In this document: positions 55,842 through 64,000 of the stretch, piece by piece
Numbering within the stretch: the first letter of the stretch is position 1
Layout of the letters: each line of letters begins with the position of its first letter
DNA from: Streptomyces sp. NBC_00258
GTDB lineage: Bacteria > Actinomycetota > Actinomycetes > Streptomycetales > Streptomycetaceae
NCBI RefSeq assembly: GCF_036182465.1
Contig: NZ_CP108081.1
Location: forward strand, 10,726,001 to 10,790,000
Direction of reading: 5' to 3'
DNA length: 64,000 bases
Position numbers and translations under genes: made by a program
The notes under the pieces: generated by a model
The model's database searches: none
Seen by the model: the letters and a program-made list of their open reading frames with translations, nothing else
What the model was told of the DNA's origin: nothing

Positions 55842-57317
55842 CTACTCGTCGATCGCCGCGCCGAAGGCCGCGCCCAGGTGCGGCGCGCCGAGGGTGTCGG
55901 CGCCGTACGTCCACGAACCCGCGGCCGTGATGCCGCCCGCGCCGGCCGACATCACCCAGACGAACCCGTCACCGGCGTTCTCGCCGGGCGCCGAGGCCAG
56001 CAGTCCGAAGCGGCCGTCCTTGTTGGGGTCGGTGAGACGGACCTGGCCGCCCCACTTGTCGCCCTTCTCGGGGACGCCGGACACGTCCGCGGAGTCCTGG
56101 TCCCAGGACTTCGCGCCCGTAGCGGTCAGTCCGGCGGCCGCGCCGCGCAGCACCCACACCGCGCCCGCGTCGGCGACCGTGCCGATGTCCTCACCGGCCG
56201 CGCCGATCGCCACGTCCGCAAACCCGTCGCCGTCCGTGTCCGCGACGGAGAGGTCCGTGCCCCAGCCGTCCCCGCGCTCGGCGGTACCGGGGACGCCGGG
56301 GGAGTCCTGCGTCCACCACTGGACCTCGTCCGCGGGCCCGTTCTCGCCGCCGTAGCGCACGCCGACCAGACCGCCGGTGAGCGTCTCGCCGCCGTCGTCG
56401 GGGGAGTTCGGCTCGCCGGTCACCAGGTCGTCGTAGCCGTCGTTGTTGATGTCCCCGGAGGCGGCTTCCGTGCCACCGCGTACATCCCGCTCGTACTTGA
56501 GCCCGTCGGCGTTTCCGGACAGGTACGTGGACCAGCCGTGGCCGGACTCGTCGCCGACCGTCACGCCCGAGACGACCAGGTCGGCGTATCCGTTGTCGTC
56601 GTAGTCGCCCGTGGTCAGCGACTTGGGCAGGATGTGGCGCTGCTGGGCCCGTGCGGAGAGCGGGGTCGACGACCGCTCTTGGAGTTCCTTCCGTGAGCTG
56701 GGTGCGGCGGTGCCGTAGCTGAACAGCTCCAGGTCGTAGTGGTCGAGCACGACGAGCAGGTCGCCCGGCGTCTCGTCCGTGAAGTGCGCCGCGGCGAGCC
56801 CGACGCCGAACCGCTCGCCCGCTGTGGGCTCCTCGGTCTCCAGCCAGTCGCTTGCGGCCCCGGCGAGCCCCGCCTTCGAGCCCCACAGAATCGCCGCGCC
56901 ACCCGCGTCGGCGAGGGTCCCGATGTCCTCGCCGGGGATGCCGACGATCGCGTCGTCGTACCCGTCACCGTCCAGGTCACCGGTCGCGACCGCCTTGCCG
57001 AACGCGTCCCCCGCCTCGGCGGCGCCCGCGACACCGGCCGTGGACTGGCTGAACCGCGCGACGTCGCTCGTCCCGATGCCCCTCGACGAGCCGTACTGCA
57101 CGGTCACGAGACCGGCACCCTTCTTGCCGCTGACGGTCGCCCCGGGCGCACCCACCAGCACGTCCTCGTACCCGTCGCCGTTGAAGTCGCTGTTGCGGTC
57201 GTCGGCGTGCGTCCCGCCCGGTGTTCCGGCGTACGCGGACGGGGCGGCGGCGATCCCCAGACCAGCCACGAGAAGAAATGACGCCGCGGCCAGAGCGGCG
57301 GAACGGTTCTTGCGCAT
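55842..57317 (-). CDS. secreted FG-GAP repeat (integrin-like beta-propeller) protein
   Basis: 491 residues from ATG 57317 (AGGAG upstream). Sec signal peptide (MRKNRSAALAAASFLLVAGL, cleavage near PSAYAG). FG-GAP repeats with calcium loops D-x-D/N-x-D-G-x-x-D: DFNGDGYEDVLVGAPG, DLDGDGYDDAIVGIPG, DYDDNGYADLVVSG, DINNDGYDDLVTGEP, DTDGDGFADVAIGAAG and DPNKDGRFGLLASAPG. This gives a seven-bladed propeller typical of secreted Streptomyces VCBS/FG-GAP proteins with unknown ligand. Confidence 0.92.
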   Translation of the reverse strand: MRKNRSAALAAASFLLVAGLGIAAAPSAYAGTPGGTHADDRNSDFNGDGYEDVLVGAPGATVSGKKGAGLVTVQYGSSRGIGTSDVARFSQSTAGVAGAAEAGDAFGKAVATGDLDGDGYDDAIVGIPGEDIGTLADAGGAAILWGSKAGLAGAASDWLETEEPTAGERFGVGLAAAHFTDETPGDLLVVLDHYDLELFSYGTAAPSSRKELQERSSTPLSARAQQRHILPKSLTTGDYDDNGYADLVVSGVTVGDESGHGWSTYLSGNADGLKYERDVRGGTEAASGDINNDGYDDLVTGEPNSPDDGGETLTGGLVGVRYGGENGPADEVQWWTQDSPGVPGTAERGDGWGTDLSVADTDGDGFADVAIGAAGEDIGTVADAGAVWVLRGAAAGLTATGAKSWDQDSADVSGVPEKGDKWGGQVRLTDPNKDGRFGLLASAPGENAGDGFVWVMSAGAGGITAAGSWTYGADTLGAPHLGAAFGAAIDE

Positions 57318-57499
57318 GAATTCGGCTCCTGACGAAAAGGACGGCCGGGCAGCGCGGGGGTGTCCGGAAAGGGCCCGTTCCTTATCCGGCGCACTGTTTG
57401 ACACCGGATGGTGCCCAAGGGTTGTACGGGATTTTCCACAGGCGGATGCTCGCGCGTAGCGCGGACTCTCCGACCCGGACGACCCGGACGACGCGTCGG

Positions 57500-58282
57500 T
57501 CAGTGGTCCCCCCGCCGCCGCACCAGGATCAGCTCGTGCAGGTATCGCTTCGTGACGCTGCCTCCGTGGCGGGTGTCGATCAGCTCACGGATGCCGTCCA
57601 ACAGGCCCTTGCGGGCGGCCGGTTCCAGCGCGCGGTGGTTCGAGTACGTCAGCAGGAGGTCGGTGTAGGCCTGGGTGGTGTACGTGATCTCCTGTGGGTA
57701 CCGGAGCGACGTGACCCGGCCGAGCACCTCGAACTCCCTTGTGTCCGTGGCTGTTTCGGCGTCGGTCGACTGCCGCAGGCCGGGCGGCGTGGCCGGATCC
57801 CAGCGTTCGTAGCAGTCCTGTACCTCGACGAAGAAGTCACGGCTGCCGCCCGCCGTGTGGTGCGTGGTGACGAGGGCCAGCGTCCCGTCCGGGCCAAGCG
57901 CGTCCGCCACCTTGGTGAGTCGCGTCGCGGGGTCGAGCCAGTGGAACGACGTCGCGGCCACCATCAGGTCGAACGGCTCCCGGGGCAGCGGCCATTGCTC
58001 GAAATCAGCCACCTCGACGTGCGCCCGAGGGAAGGCCCGCAGGTTGCGCCGCGCCACCGCGGCCATCGACGGACCCAGCTCCACGGCGGTGACGTGACAG
58101 CCCAACCCGGCGAGGGGCACGGTCATCTGGCCGGTTCCGGGGCCGAATTCGAGGACCCGGCTGTCCGCGTCGAGGCCCACGTGTGCGGCCAACGCCCGGA
58201 CCAGGGCGGGTGGATAGGAGGGTCGCGCCCGGTCGTACAGTTCGGCATCCTCGTCGAAGATGCCACGCAGTGAACGGGTCAT
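57500..58282 (-). CDS. class I SAM-dependent methyltransferase
   Basis: 260 residues; ATG 58282 overlaps the epoxide hydrolase stop by 4 bases. FDEDAELYDRARPSYPPALVRAL is the usual lead-in; SAM motif I RVLEFGPGTGQMTVPLAGLG, then VTAVELGPSMAAVARRNL, and FDLMVAATSFHWLDPATRL. The substrate is unknown. Translational coupling with the epoxide hydrolase suggests a shared pathway or simply an operon. Confidence 0.9.
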   Translation of the reverse strand: MTRSLRGIFDEDAELYDRARPSYPPALVRALAAHVGLDADSRVLEFGPGTGQMTVPLAGLGCHVTAVELGPSMAAVARRNLRAFPRAHVEVADFEQWPLPREPFDLMVAATSFHWLDPATRLTKVADALGPDGTLALVTTHHTAGGSRDFFVEVQDCYERWDPATPPGLRQSTDAETATDTREFEVLGRVTSLRYPQEITYTTQAYTDLLLTYSNHRALEPAARKGLLDGIRELIDTRHGGSVTKRYLHELILVRRRGDH

Positions 58283-59517
58283 GCGGCGCCGCCGACCCGA
58301 ACGCTCCGCTCGCCTCCGTCACTTCGGTCCTTCCGCAGCTCACGGAAGAACGCCCGGACGTCCCCGACGAGCAGATCCGGCTCCTCCATCGCCGCGAAGT
58401 GCCCGCCCCGGTCGAACTCCGTCCACCGCACGATGTTCTCCGTGCGGTCCGCGACGTGCCGCAGCGGGATGAAGTTGTCCTGGGGGAAGACGGCGAGCGC
58501 GGTGGGTGCCGTCGACGGCTGCACGGGTTCGCCCCAACCGTCCGCGTGAGCCCGCTCGTAGTAGATCCGCGCGGACGAACCGGCCGTCCCGGTCAGCCAG
58601 TACAGCATCACGTTCGTGAGCAGCTGGTCCCGGTCCACGGCGTCCTCGGGACTGTCGTTCGAGTCCGTCCACTCCTTGAACTTCTCGACGATCCAGGCGA
58701 GTTGGCCGACCGGCGAGTCGGTGAGCGCGTAGGAGAGTGTCTGCGGCCGGGTCATCTGGACGGCGGCGTACCCCAGTCGCTCGCGGGTCCACTCCTCGTT
58801 GCGCCGCCACGAGGCGAGTGTGTTCTGACGCTCCCGCGGGCTCAGCGCGGACAGCTCCTCGGGAGTCGGCTCGGCGCTCGCGTGGGCGCCCGGCAGGAGG
58901 TTCAGATGGACGCCGGTCACCCGGTCGGGGAAGGCACGGCCGAGCTCGCGGGAGATCCCCGCTCCCCAGTCGCCGCCCTGCGCGCCGAAGTGCCGGTAGC
59001 CGAGCCGGTCCATCAGCTCGGCGAACGCGGCGCCGACCCGCCTGAGCTCCCAGCCCGTGTCCCGCGTGGGCCCCGACAGACCGAACCCCGGAATGCTCGG
59101 CACCACCACATGGAAGGCGTCGGCCGGGTCACCGCCGTGGGCGCGCGGATCGGTCAGCGGCCCGACCACGTCGAGGAACTCGACGAGCGAGCCCGGCCAG
59201 CCGTGGGTGATGATCAGTGGCGTCGCGTCCGGTTCGGGTGAGCGGATGTGCGCGAAGTGGACGTTCGTCCCGTCGATCGTCGTCGTGAACTGGGGCCACT
59301 CGTTGAGCCGTGCCTCGGCCGCCCGCCAGTCGTACGTGTGCCGCCAGTACCGCACGAGCTCCTTCAGATAGTCGCGCGGCACCCCGTACTCCCAGCCCAC
59401 GCCCGGCAATTCGTCCGGCCAGCGGGTGAGGTCGAGGCGCGCGTGCAGATCGTCGAGGTCGGACTGGGGGATGTCGAGGACGAAAGGCCGGATCGTGTCG
59501 TCGTGCGGGGAGGTCAT
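58279..59517 (-). CDS. epoxide hydrolase, alpha/beta-hydrolase with EHN domain
   Basis: 412 residues from ATG 59517. N-terminal EHN domain (IRPFVLDIPQSDLDDLHARLDLTRWPDELPGVGWEYGVPRDYLKELVRYWRHTYDWRAAEARLNEWPQF). The hydrolase core shows the oxyanion motif THGWPGSLVEFLDVVGPL, nucleophile Asp in FGAQGGDWGAGISRELG, and the C-terminal His in DRGGHFAAMEEPDLLVGDV. It resembles microsomal-type epoxide hydrolases widespread in actinobacteria. Confidence 0.93.
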   Translation of the reverse strand: MTSPHDDTIRPFVLDIPQSDLDDLHARLDLTRWPDELPGVGWEYGVPRDYLKELVRYWRHTYDWRAAEARLNEWPQFTTTIDGTNVHFAHIRSPEPDATPLIITHGWPGSLVEFLDVVGPLTDPRAHGGDPADAFHVVVPSIPGFGLSGPTRDTGWELRRVGAAFAELMDRLGYRHFGAQGGDWGAGISRELGRAFPDRVTGVHLNLLPGAHASAEPTPEELSALSPRERQNTLASWRRNEEWTRERLGYAAVQMTRPQTLSYALTDSPVGQLAWIVEKFKEWTDSNDSPEDAVDRDQLLTNVMLYWLTGTAGSSARIYYERAHADGWGEPVQPSTAPTALAVFPQDNFIPLRHVADRTENIVRWTEFDRGGHFAAMEEPDLLVGDVRAFFRELRKDRSDGGERSVRVGGAA

Positions 59518-59840
59518 GGCGGGCCATGCTAGTTCGGCACCGGCATCCGGGCGCGTGAATAAAAGCCGTGGTCACCGGCCGGTCGGGCGGTCGGGCGGGG
59601 AGGCCGCCGGGTTCGCCGAGCGGGCCGACCGCCTGTCCTCGTCGCGACGGCCGCGCCGACTCCCGCGGCATGGCCGTGCCGGCCTTTCCGTGCCAGGGCC
59701 GCCCGTGTGGAGGCCGCCCGCGACGGCCGGGCGCCGGCCCCCGGAGTCACCCACCCGGACCGGCTTTCCGGGCCACCGATGAGTTTTCGCACGAGGATCC
59801 GTCTACACAGGTGACAGCGTTCCCGCCTCAGGAGGTACCC
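59518..59840. other. 323-base non-coding interval
   Basis: No gene is supportable. The DNA is very GC-rich with short GGTCGGGC direct repeats near 59580. Toward the right edge an AT-richer patch (GAGTTTTCGCACGAGG) and GTCTACACAGGTGACAG may hold the promoter of the VOC gene, but I cannot define hexamers with confidence. Confidence 0.4.
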
Positions 59841-60323
59841 ATGACCACCGACGGATTCACCACGTGCCTTTGGTTCGACGGCCAGGCCGAGGAGGCCGCG
59901 AACTTCTACGTCTCGGTCTTCAAGAACTCCCGCATCGGCACGATCCTCCGCTACAGCGAGGTAGGGCACGGCGAGCCCGGGACCGTACTGACCGTCGAGT
60001 TCGAGGCCAACGGCCAGAAGTTCTACGCCCTCAACGGCGGCCCGCAGTTCAAGTTCAACGAGGCCATCTCCTTCGAGATCCGCTGTGACGACCAGGCCGA
60101 GGTGGACCATTACTGGAAGACGCTGACAGAGGGCGGCGGCGAGGAGGGTCCCTGCGGCTGGCTGAAGGACAGGTTCGGCGTCTCCTGGCAGGTCACCCCT
60201 GCCCGGCTGGTCGAGATGATCAGCGACCCGGACCAGCAGAAGGCGGATCGAGCCATGCAGGCGATGCTCAAGATGGGCAAGATCGACGTCGCCGAACTGG
60301 AGAAGGCCTACGCGGGCGAGTGA
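59841..60323 (+). CDS. VOC/PhnB-like 3-demethylubiquinone-9 3-methyltransferase-domain protein
   Basis: 160 residues from ATG 59841 after an ideal AGGAGG. The PhnB-type glyoxalase fold is clear: TTCLWFDGQAEEAANFYVSVFKNSRIGTILRYSEVGHGEPGTVLTVEFEANGQKFYALNGGPQFKFNEAISFEIRCDDQAEVDHYWKTL, then CGWLKDRFGVSWQVTPARL. Such proteins are annotated as 3-demethylubiquinone methyltransferases by an old error; they are VOC proteins with unknown ligand. Confidence 0.92.
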   Translation: MTTDGFTTCLWFDGQAEEAANFYVSVFKNSRIGTILRYSEVGHGEPGTVLTVEFEANGQKFYALNGGPQFKFNEAISFEIRCDDQAEVDHYWKTLTEGGGEEGPCGWLKDRFGVSWQVTPARLVEMISDPDQQKADRAMQAMLKMGKIDVAELEKAYAGE

Positions 60324-60367
60324 GGCGACCGGCACGGCGGCCGGCCACCTCCTCGTGACCCACCGGC

Positions 60368-62140
60368 TCAGGCGAGCTGGCCGCTGTGCAGTGCGGTGTA
60401 CACACCCCCGCGCTCCAGCAACTCCTCGTGCGACCCGATTTCCCGTACGGCACCGTCCCCCATCACCACGATCCGGTCCGCACCCCGGATCGTCGACAGC
60501 CGGTGCGCCACCACGAAGGTGGTGCGCCCGCGCATGAGCCGGGCCAGTGCCTGCTGCACGAGCGCCTCCGACCGCGTGTCCAGCGCGGACGTCGCCTCGT
60601 CCAGGATGAGCACCCGCGGATTGCGGATGAGTGCCCGCGCGATGGCCAGCCGCTGCCGCTGTCCGCCCGAGAGCCGCGCCCCGTGCTCGCCCACCACGGT
60701 GTCGAGCCCGCGCGGCAGCCGGTCGACGAACTCCAGCGCGTTGGCGTCCCGCAGTGCCGCACGCACGGTCGCCTCGTCGGCGTCCGCGTCGTCCATGCCG
60801 TACGCCACGTTCTCCCGCACGGTCCCGTCGAACAGGATCGACTCCTGCGGCACGACCGACACGAAACGCCGGTACGTCCGCAGGTCCAGCGTGTTCATGT
60901 CGGCCCCGTCCAGCAGCATCCGGCCCGAGGTCGGCCGGATGAACCCGATGACGAGACTGAGCACCGTGGACTTCCCGGCGCCCGAGGCGCCGACGAGCGC
61001 GATGGTCTCGCCCGGCGCGACGGACAGGTCGAAGTCCCGTACGGCGGGGCGGCCGGCGTCCTCGTACGCGAAGCCCACGCCCTCGAACTCCACGGCACCG
61101 CGCAGCGAGTCGAGCCGCGCCTTGCCCTCGTTGTCCTCCAGCTCGGGTGCCTGGAGCACCTCGCCGACGGACCGCACGGACTCCAGGCCCTTGGTGATGA
61201 CCGGAGCCAGGCCCGCCAGGGTGGTCGTGGAGTTGGTCAGCGTGGTGAGGAACGCGCTGAGCATGACGACGTCACCGGGGGAGACGCCCCAGACGCCGTA
61301 GTACGAGACCAGCGCCGCCGCGGTCAGGAAGAGCACCCCGATCACGTTCAGGAACACCCAGGCCAGCGAGGCGAAGCGTCCGTTGAGCAGGTCCAGGCGC
61401 AGCCCGGAGTTGAGCACCTTCCTCAGCGTGCCGTCCATGCGCCGCAGGGCCTTGCCCTCCAGACCGTGGGCGCGGGTGACGGGGATCAGCCGGGTCATCT
61501 CGGTCACCCGTGAGGACAGATGCTCGACCTCGTGGCGGAAGTCCTCGTTGTGCGTGCGCAGCCGGGTCCGCAGCCGCGCGACGAGCAGCGCCGCCACGGG
61601 GACCACGAGCAGGAACACGGGTACGAACTCGGGAGTGCGGATCGCGATGATGACGAGCCCGCCCGTGAGCACGGTGACCGCACCGAGCCCGGTCTCGGCG
61701 GTCTGCTGCGCCATCTGCTCGACCGTCTCCACGTCCCGCACGACCTTGACCTGGAGGACGCCCGCGCTGACGCGTGAGTGGTAGCCGATGGAGAGCTGCT
61801 GCATGCGTGTGCACAGGGATGATCTGAGGGCCGTGCCCATGCGGCGCACGCTGCCGTACAGGAGCCGTACGTACAGCAGGTGCAGGGGCATGTTGATCAG
61901 CAGGATGAAGAGGATGAATCCGGCGCTCAGCCACAGCCGGCCGACCGGTCCGTGCTGGACGACCGTGTCGATGATGGACGCCGTGACCAGGGGCAGCAGC
62001 CAGATCGGGCTGTGCTTGACCGTGAACACGGCGAACGCGGCGGTGATCCGCCAGCGGTCGGCGCGGAACAGGTAGACGAGGGTGCGGACGGGGTGCTCGC
62101 CGCGATAGCGGTGGTCGAGCGGTTTCTCCCACGAGGCCAT
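60368..62140 (-). CDS. ABC transporter, fused permease and ATP-binding domains (exporter type)
   Basis: 590 residues from ATG 62140 (GGGGAGGG upstream). Six membrane helices in the first 310 residues (type IV exporter: WLLPLVTASIIDTVV, FILFILLINMPLHLLYVRLLYG). NBD from about 340: Walker A GASGAGKST, Q-loop VVPQESILFDGTVRENVAYG, signature LSGGQRQRLAIARALI, Walker B VLILDEATSALD and switch VVAHRLSTI. A half-transporter that must dimerise; substrate unknown. A LacI-type operator core lies 37 bases upstream. Confidence 0.93.
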   Translation of the reverse strand: MASWEKPLDHRYRGEHPVRTLVYLFRADRWRITAAFAVFTVKHSPIWLLPLVTASIIDTVVQHGPVGRLWLSAGFILFILLINMPLHLLYVRLLYGSVRRMGTALRSSLCTRMQQLSIGYHSRVSAGVLQVKVVRDVETVEQMAQQTAETGLGAVTVLTGGLVIIAIRTPEFVPVFLLVVPVAALLVARLRTRLRTHNEDFRHEVEHLSSRVTEMTRLIPVTRAHGLEGKALRRMDGTLRKVLNSGLRLDLLNGRFASLAWVFLNVIGVLFLTAAALVSYYGVWGVSPGDVVMLSAFLTTLTNSTTTLAGLAPVITKGLESVRSVGEVLQAPELEDNEGKARLDSLRGAVEFEGVGFAYEDAGRPAVRDFDLSVAPGETIALVGASGAGKSTVLSLVIGFIRPTSGRMLLDGADMNTLDLRTYRRFVSVVPQESILFDGTVRENVAYGMDDADADEATVRAALRDANALEFVDRLPRGLDTVVGEHGARLSGGQRQRLAIARALIRNPRVLILDEATSALDTRSEALVQQALARLMRGRTTFVVAHRLSTIRGADRIVVMGDGAVREIGSHEELLERGGVYTALHSGQLA

Positions 62141-62173
62141 GGTGGCCTTCCCTCCCCAGGGAGTGGCGGATGT

Positions 62174-62187
62174 GGCAAGCGCTTTCT
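62174..62187. promoter_or_regulatory. LacI-family-type operator upstream of the ABC exporter
   Basis: The perfect palindromic core AAGCGCTT (62177-62184) sits in TGGCAAGCGCTTTC, the form recognised by LacI/GalR-family sugar repressors. It is 34 bases upstream of the exporter start and 179 upstream of the divergent binding-protein gene. No LacI-family gene is in the window. Confidence 0.6.
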
Positions 62188-62365
62188 TCCCTTGCCCTCA
62201 TCACCTACACCCGGCGCGGCCGGGCTTCCCCAGGCCGCGTAACGGCTCGGTTTCCCCGGTTAATTTCCGCGTTCCGAGGGTTGGCGCGGAGCTGTCGGCT
62301 GGTTATCGTTCACGCACTTCACTCAATCGTTCCGCTGAACGAATAGCGAGAAGGACGGTCGGTCC

Positions 62366-63949
62366 ATGCCCGACATCCACCACCCAGGACGGCGCTCCGT
62401 CCTCGCCGCGGCCACGGCGGGCGCCGCGTCGCTCGGTGCGTCCTGGCTGCTCACCGGCTGCACGGGCGCCTCGGCCGCTCCCGCGCTGCCCACGGACGCG
62501 AAGGGGGGTACCCCCGACCGCGGCGGCACCCTCCGTATCGCCCGGCCGCCCGCCTCCGACGCCGAGACCCTCGACCCGGCGAGCGCCCTGTCCGCGTACG
62601 AGTACCTGGGCGCCCTCTACAACCGCCTCGTCCGCGTCGGCGCCAACGGCGGCCTGGTCCCCGACCTCGCCGAGTCCTGGGAACCGGACGCCAAGGCGCG
62701 CACCTGGACCTTCCGCATCCGCACGGGCGTCACCTTCCACGACGGACGGAAACTCACCTCCGCCGACGCCGCGTACACCCTGCGCCACATCCTCGCCAAG
62801 GAGACCGCGTCCCCGCAGGCGGCCGTCCTCGCTCCGCTCATCGACCCCGGGAAGCTGCGCACTCCCGACGCCCGCACGCTCGTCGTGCCGCTCAAGACCC
62901 CCAACGCGGAGTTCCCGAGCCTCCTCACCCACTACAACTGCTATGTCATCCCCGACGGCAGCGCCCGCGGCATCGGCCGCACGGGCATCGGCACCGGCCC
63001 CTTCAAACTGGAGTCGTTCACGCCCGCGGGCCCCGGACGGATCACCGCGTACGAGGAGCACTGGGGCGGCCGCCCGGTCCTGGACGCCATCGACTTCTAC
63101 TCCGTCGCCGACATGTCCGCCCGCTCCAACGCCCTGCTGGCCGGGCAGGTCGACCTCCTCTCGCAGACCAACCTCGACTTCGCGACCGCCCGCGTCGTCG
63201 CCGCCTCCGACCGCGCCACGATCGCCCGCGTCGAGAACGCCCAGTGGTACGTGCTGCCGATGCTGACGACCGAGAAGCCCTTCACCGACGTACGCGTCCG
63301 CCAGGCGATGAAGCTCGCATACGACCCCGAGCACGTCGTGAAGGTCGCGCTGCAGGGCGCGGGCACGGCCGGCTGGGACAACCCCGTGCCGCCGAGCGAC
63401 CCCGCCCACATCACCGCGCACCCGGAGCACGACCCGGAACAGGCCCGGCACCTGCTGAAGAAGGCAGGTCACGAGGGCCTCACCGTCGACCTCTACACGT
63501 CCTCGTACGACCCGGTCTTCACGCCCATGGCACTCGCCTACCAGGACTCGGCCCGGCGGGCCGGGATCCGGATCCGGGTGAAGACGGCCTCGGCGGACTC
63601 GTACTACACGCAGATCTGGATGAAGAAGCCGCTCATGGCCACCTACTGGTACACCGGCAGGCCCGTCGACCAGCTCTTCACCCAGGTCTTCCGCAGCGGC
63701 TCCTCGTACAACGAGACCGCCTGGTCCGACAAGAAGTTCGACGCGTTGCTCGACCGGGCCCGGCAGGAGACCGACGACGAGCGGCGGCGCGAACTGTACG
63801 GCGAGGCGCAGACCTTCGTCGTCGAGAAGGGCGGGGCGATGACCCCGATGTTCGCCGACCGACTCGTCGGCATCTCGCGCAAGGTACGCGGATACGCCGA
63901 GCACGGCTTCGAGTTCGACTACCTCGGCATCGGTCTGAAGGGGGCCTGA
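62366..63949 (+). CDS. ABC transporter family-5 substrate-binding lipoprotein (peptide/nickel type)
   Basis: 527 residues from ATG 62366 (AAGGA upstream). Tat-type lipoprotein signal: HHPGRRSVLAAATAGAASLG with lipobox LLTGC, Cys32. SBP_bac_5 signatures follow: ETLDPASALSAYEYLGALYNRLVRVG, LVPDLAESWEPDAKARTWTFRIRTGVTFHDGRKLTSADAAYTLRHIL, GTGPFKLESF, DVRVRQAMKLAYDPEHVVKVALQGAG. It binds oligopeptides, nickel chelates or oligosaccharides for import. The permease gene begins 2 bases after its stop. Confidence 0.93.
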   Translation: MPDIHHPGRRSVLAAATAGAASLGASWLLTGCTGASAAPALPTDAKGGTPDRGGTLRIARPPASDAETLDPASALSAYEYLGALYNRLVRVGANGGLVPDLAESWEPDAKARTWTFRIRTGVTFHDGRKLTSADAAYTLRHILAKETASPQAAVLAPLIDPGKLRTPDARTLVVPLKTPNAEFPSLLTHYNCYVIPDGSARGIGRTGIGTGPFKLESFTPAGPGRITAYEEHWGGRPVLDAIDFYSVADMSARSNALLAGQVDLLSQTNLDFATARVVAASDRATIARVENAQWYVLPMLTTEKPFTDVRVRQAMKLAYDPEHVVKVALQGAGTAGWDNPVPPSDPAHITAHPEHDPEQARHLLKKAGHEGLTVDLYTSSYDPVFTPMALAYQDSARRAGIRIRVKTASADSYYTQIWMKKPLMATYWYTGRPVDQLFTQVFRSGSSYNETAWSDKKFDALLDRARQETDDERRRELYGEAQTFVVEKGGAMTPMFADRLVGISRKVRGYAEHGFEFDYLGIGLKGA

Positions 63950-63951
63950 GC

Positions 63952-64000
63952 ATGTTCTCCTTCGTAGCCCGCAGAGCGGGCGCCGCCATCGGCACGCTGT
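63952..64000 (+). CDS. ABC transporter permease, DppB-like (5' end only)
   Basis: ATG 63952 follows the binding-protein stop by 2 bases. Only 16 codons are visible (MFSFVARRAGAAIGTL), matching the start of family-5 permeases: one Arg-Arg pair, then the first membrane helix. The rest is outside the window. Confidence 0.7.
   Translation, partial: MFSFVARRAGAAIGTL

Noticed and set aside
1..64000. Mobile elements, integrases, tRNA genes, CRISPR arrays and biosynthetic gene clusters
   Set aside because: None could be recognised on either strand; codon bias is uniform and no attachment-site-like repeats were seen.

Overview
This is a very GC-rich chromosomal segment with strong G/C bias at third codon positions, GTG and TTG starts, Shine-Dalgarno sites, Tat lipoprotein signals and chitinase-type direct repeats. 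All of this points to Streptomyces or a very close relative. The window looks like ordinary chromosome with accessory regulatory patches: I saw no insertion sequence, prophage, integrase, tRNA/rRNA gene or CRISPR array, and no polyketide, NRPS or terpene cluster. Both edges cut genes: an MFS permease on the left and a dipeptide-type ABC permease on the right.

Layout. 1-4 kb: MFS transporter, then a secreted Asp-box sialidase-like protein and a secreted SGNH esterase, both carrying a rare TTA leucine codon inside the signal peptide. 4-11 kb: an alkylation-repair pair (Ogt and a PF09859-type oxygenase), then GNAT acetyltransferases, a stress membrane protein, a P-loop kinase-like protein, an APH-fold protein and an ArsR-SRPBCC regulator with a palindrome in its promoter spacer. 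11-17 kb: a probable light-response locus made of an SPW-repeat membrane protein, an ECF sigma factor (LitS-like), a divergent MerR/B12 regulator (LitR-like), a photolyase and an SDR/DUF2867 protein. 17-24 kb: a sulfur-scavenging operon (LysR, a mini-ORF with a Cys-Cys pair, SfnG, DszC/SfnC-like, SsuE, SfnB, SsuD). 24-26 kb: nucleotidyltransferase, then a YCII/DGPF protein with its ECF42-type sigma factor.

26-33 kb: urea transporter urtABCDE, with a signal-peptide-less AmiC-like binding protein upstream and an intrinsic terminator between them. 33-37 kb: MarR, aldehyde dehydrogenase, a GH19 chitinase and a secreted PI-PLC-like protein; the last two share a nearly superimposable promoter with tandem DasR-like boxes. 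37-47 kb: WYL regulator/DinB, AlkZ-like glycosylase, dienelactone hydrolase, VOC protein, adenosine deaminase, carotenoid oxygenase, LysR with a divergent aldo/keto reductase, and two small proteins. 47-52 kb: a signalling module of a TTA-containing orphan, an FHA-FHA-ABC exporter (Rv1747-like), an SH3-like protein carrying a ladder of PTxVV motifs, and a soluble Ser/Thr kinase. 52-64 kb: methyltransferases, a streptophobe-type membrane protein, a DUF6777-like anchored protein, an FG-GAP propeller, an epoxide hydrolase, a VOC protein, an ABC exporter with a LacI-type operator, and the start of a peptide/nickel-type ABC importer.

The observations I rate highest are the phospho-threonine/FHA ladder module (48.2-52.3 kb), the probably leaderless cysteine mini-ORF ahead of the sulfonate operon (18.02 kb), the twin chitinase/PLC promoters (34.8 and 35.9 kb), and the carotenoid-free lit-like locus (11.1-16.6 kb). 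Product assignments rest on motif recognition by eye. Gene symbols are given only where the family is clear.
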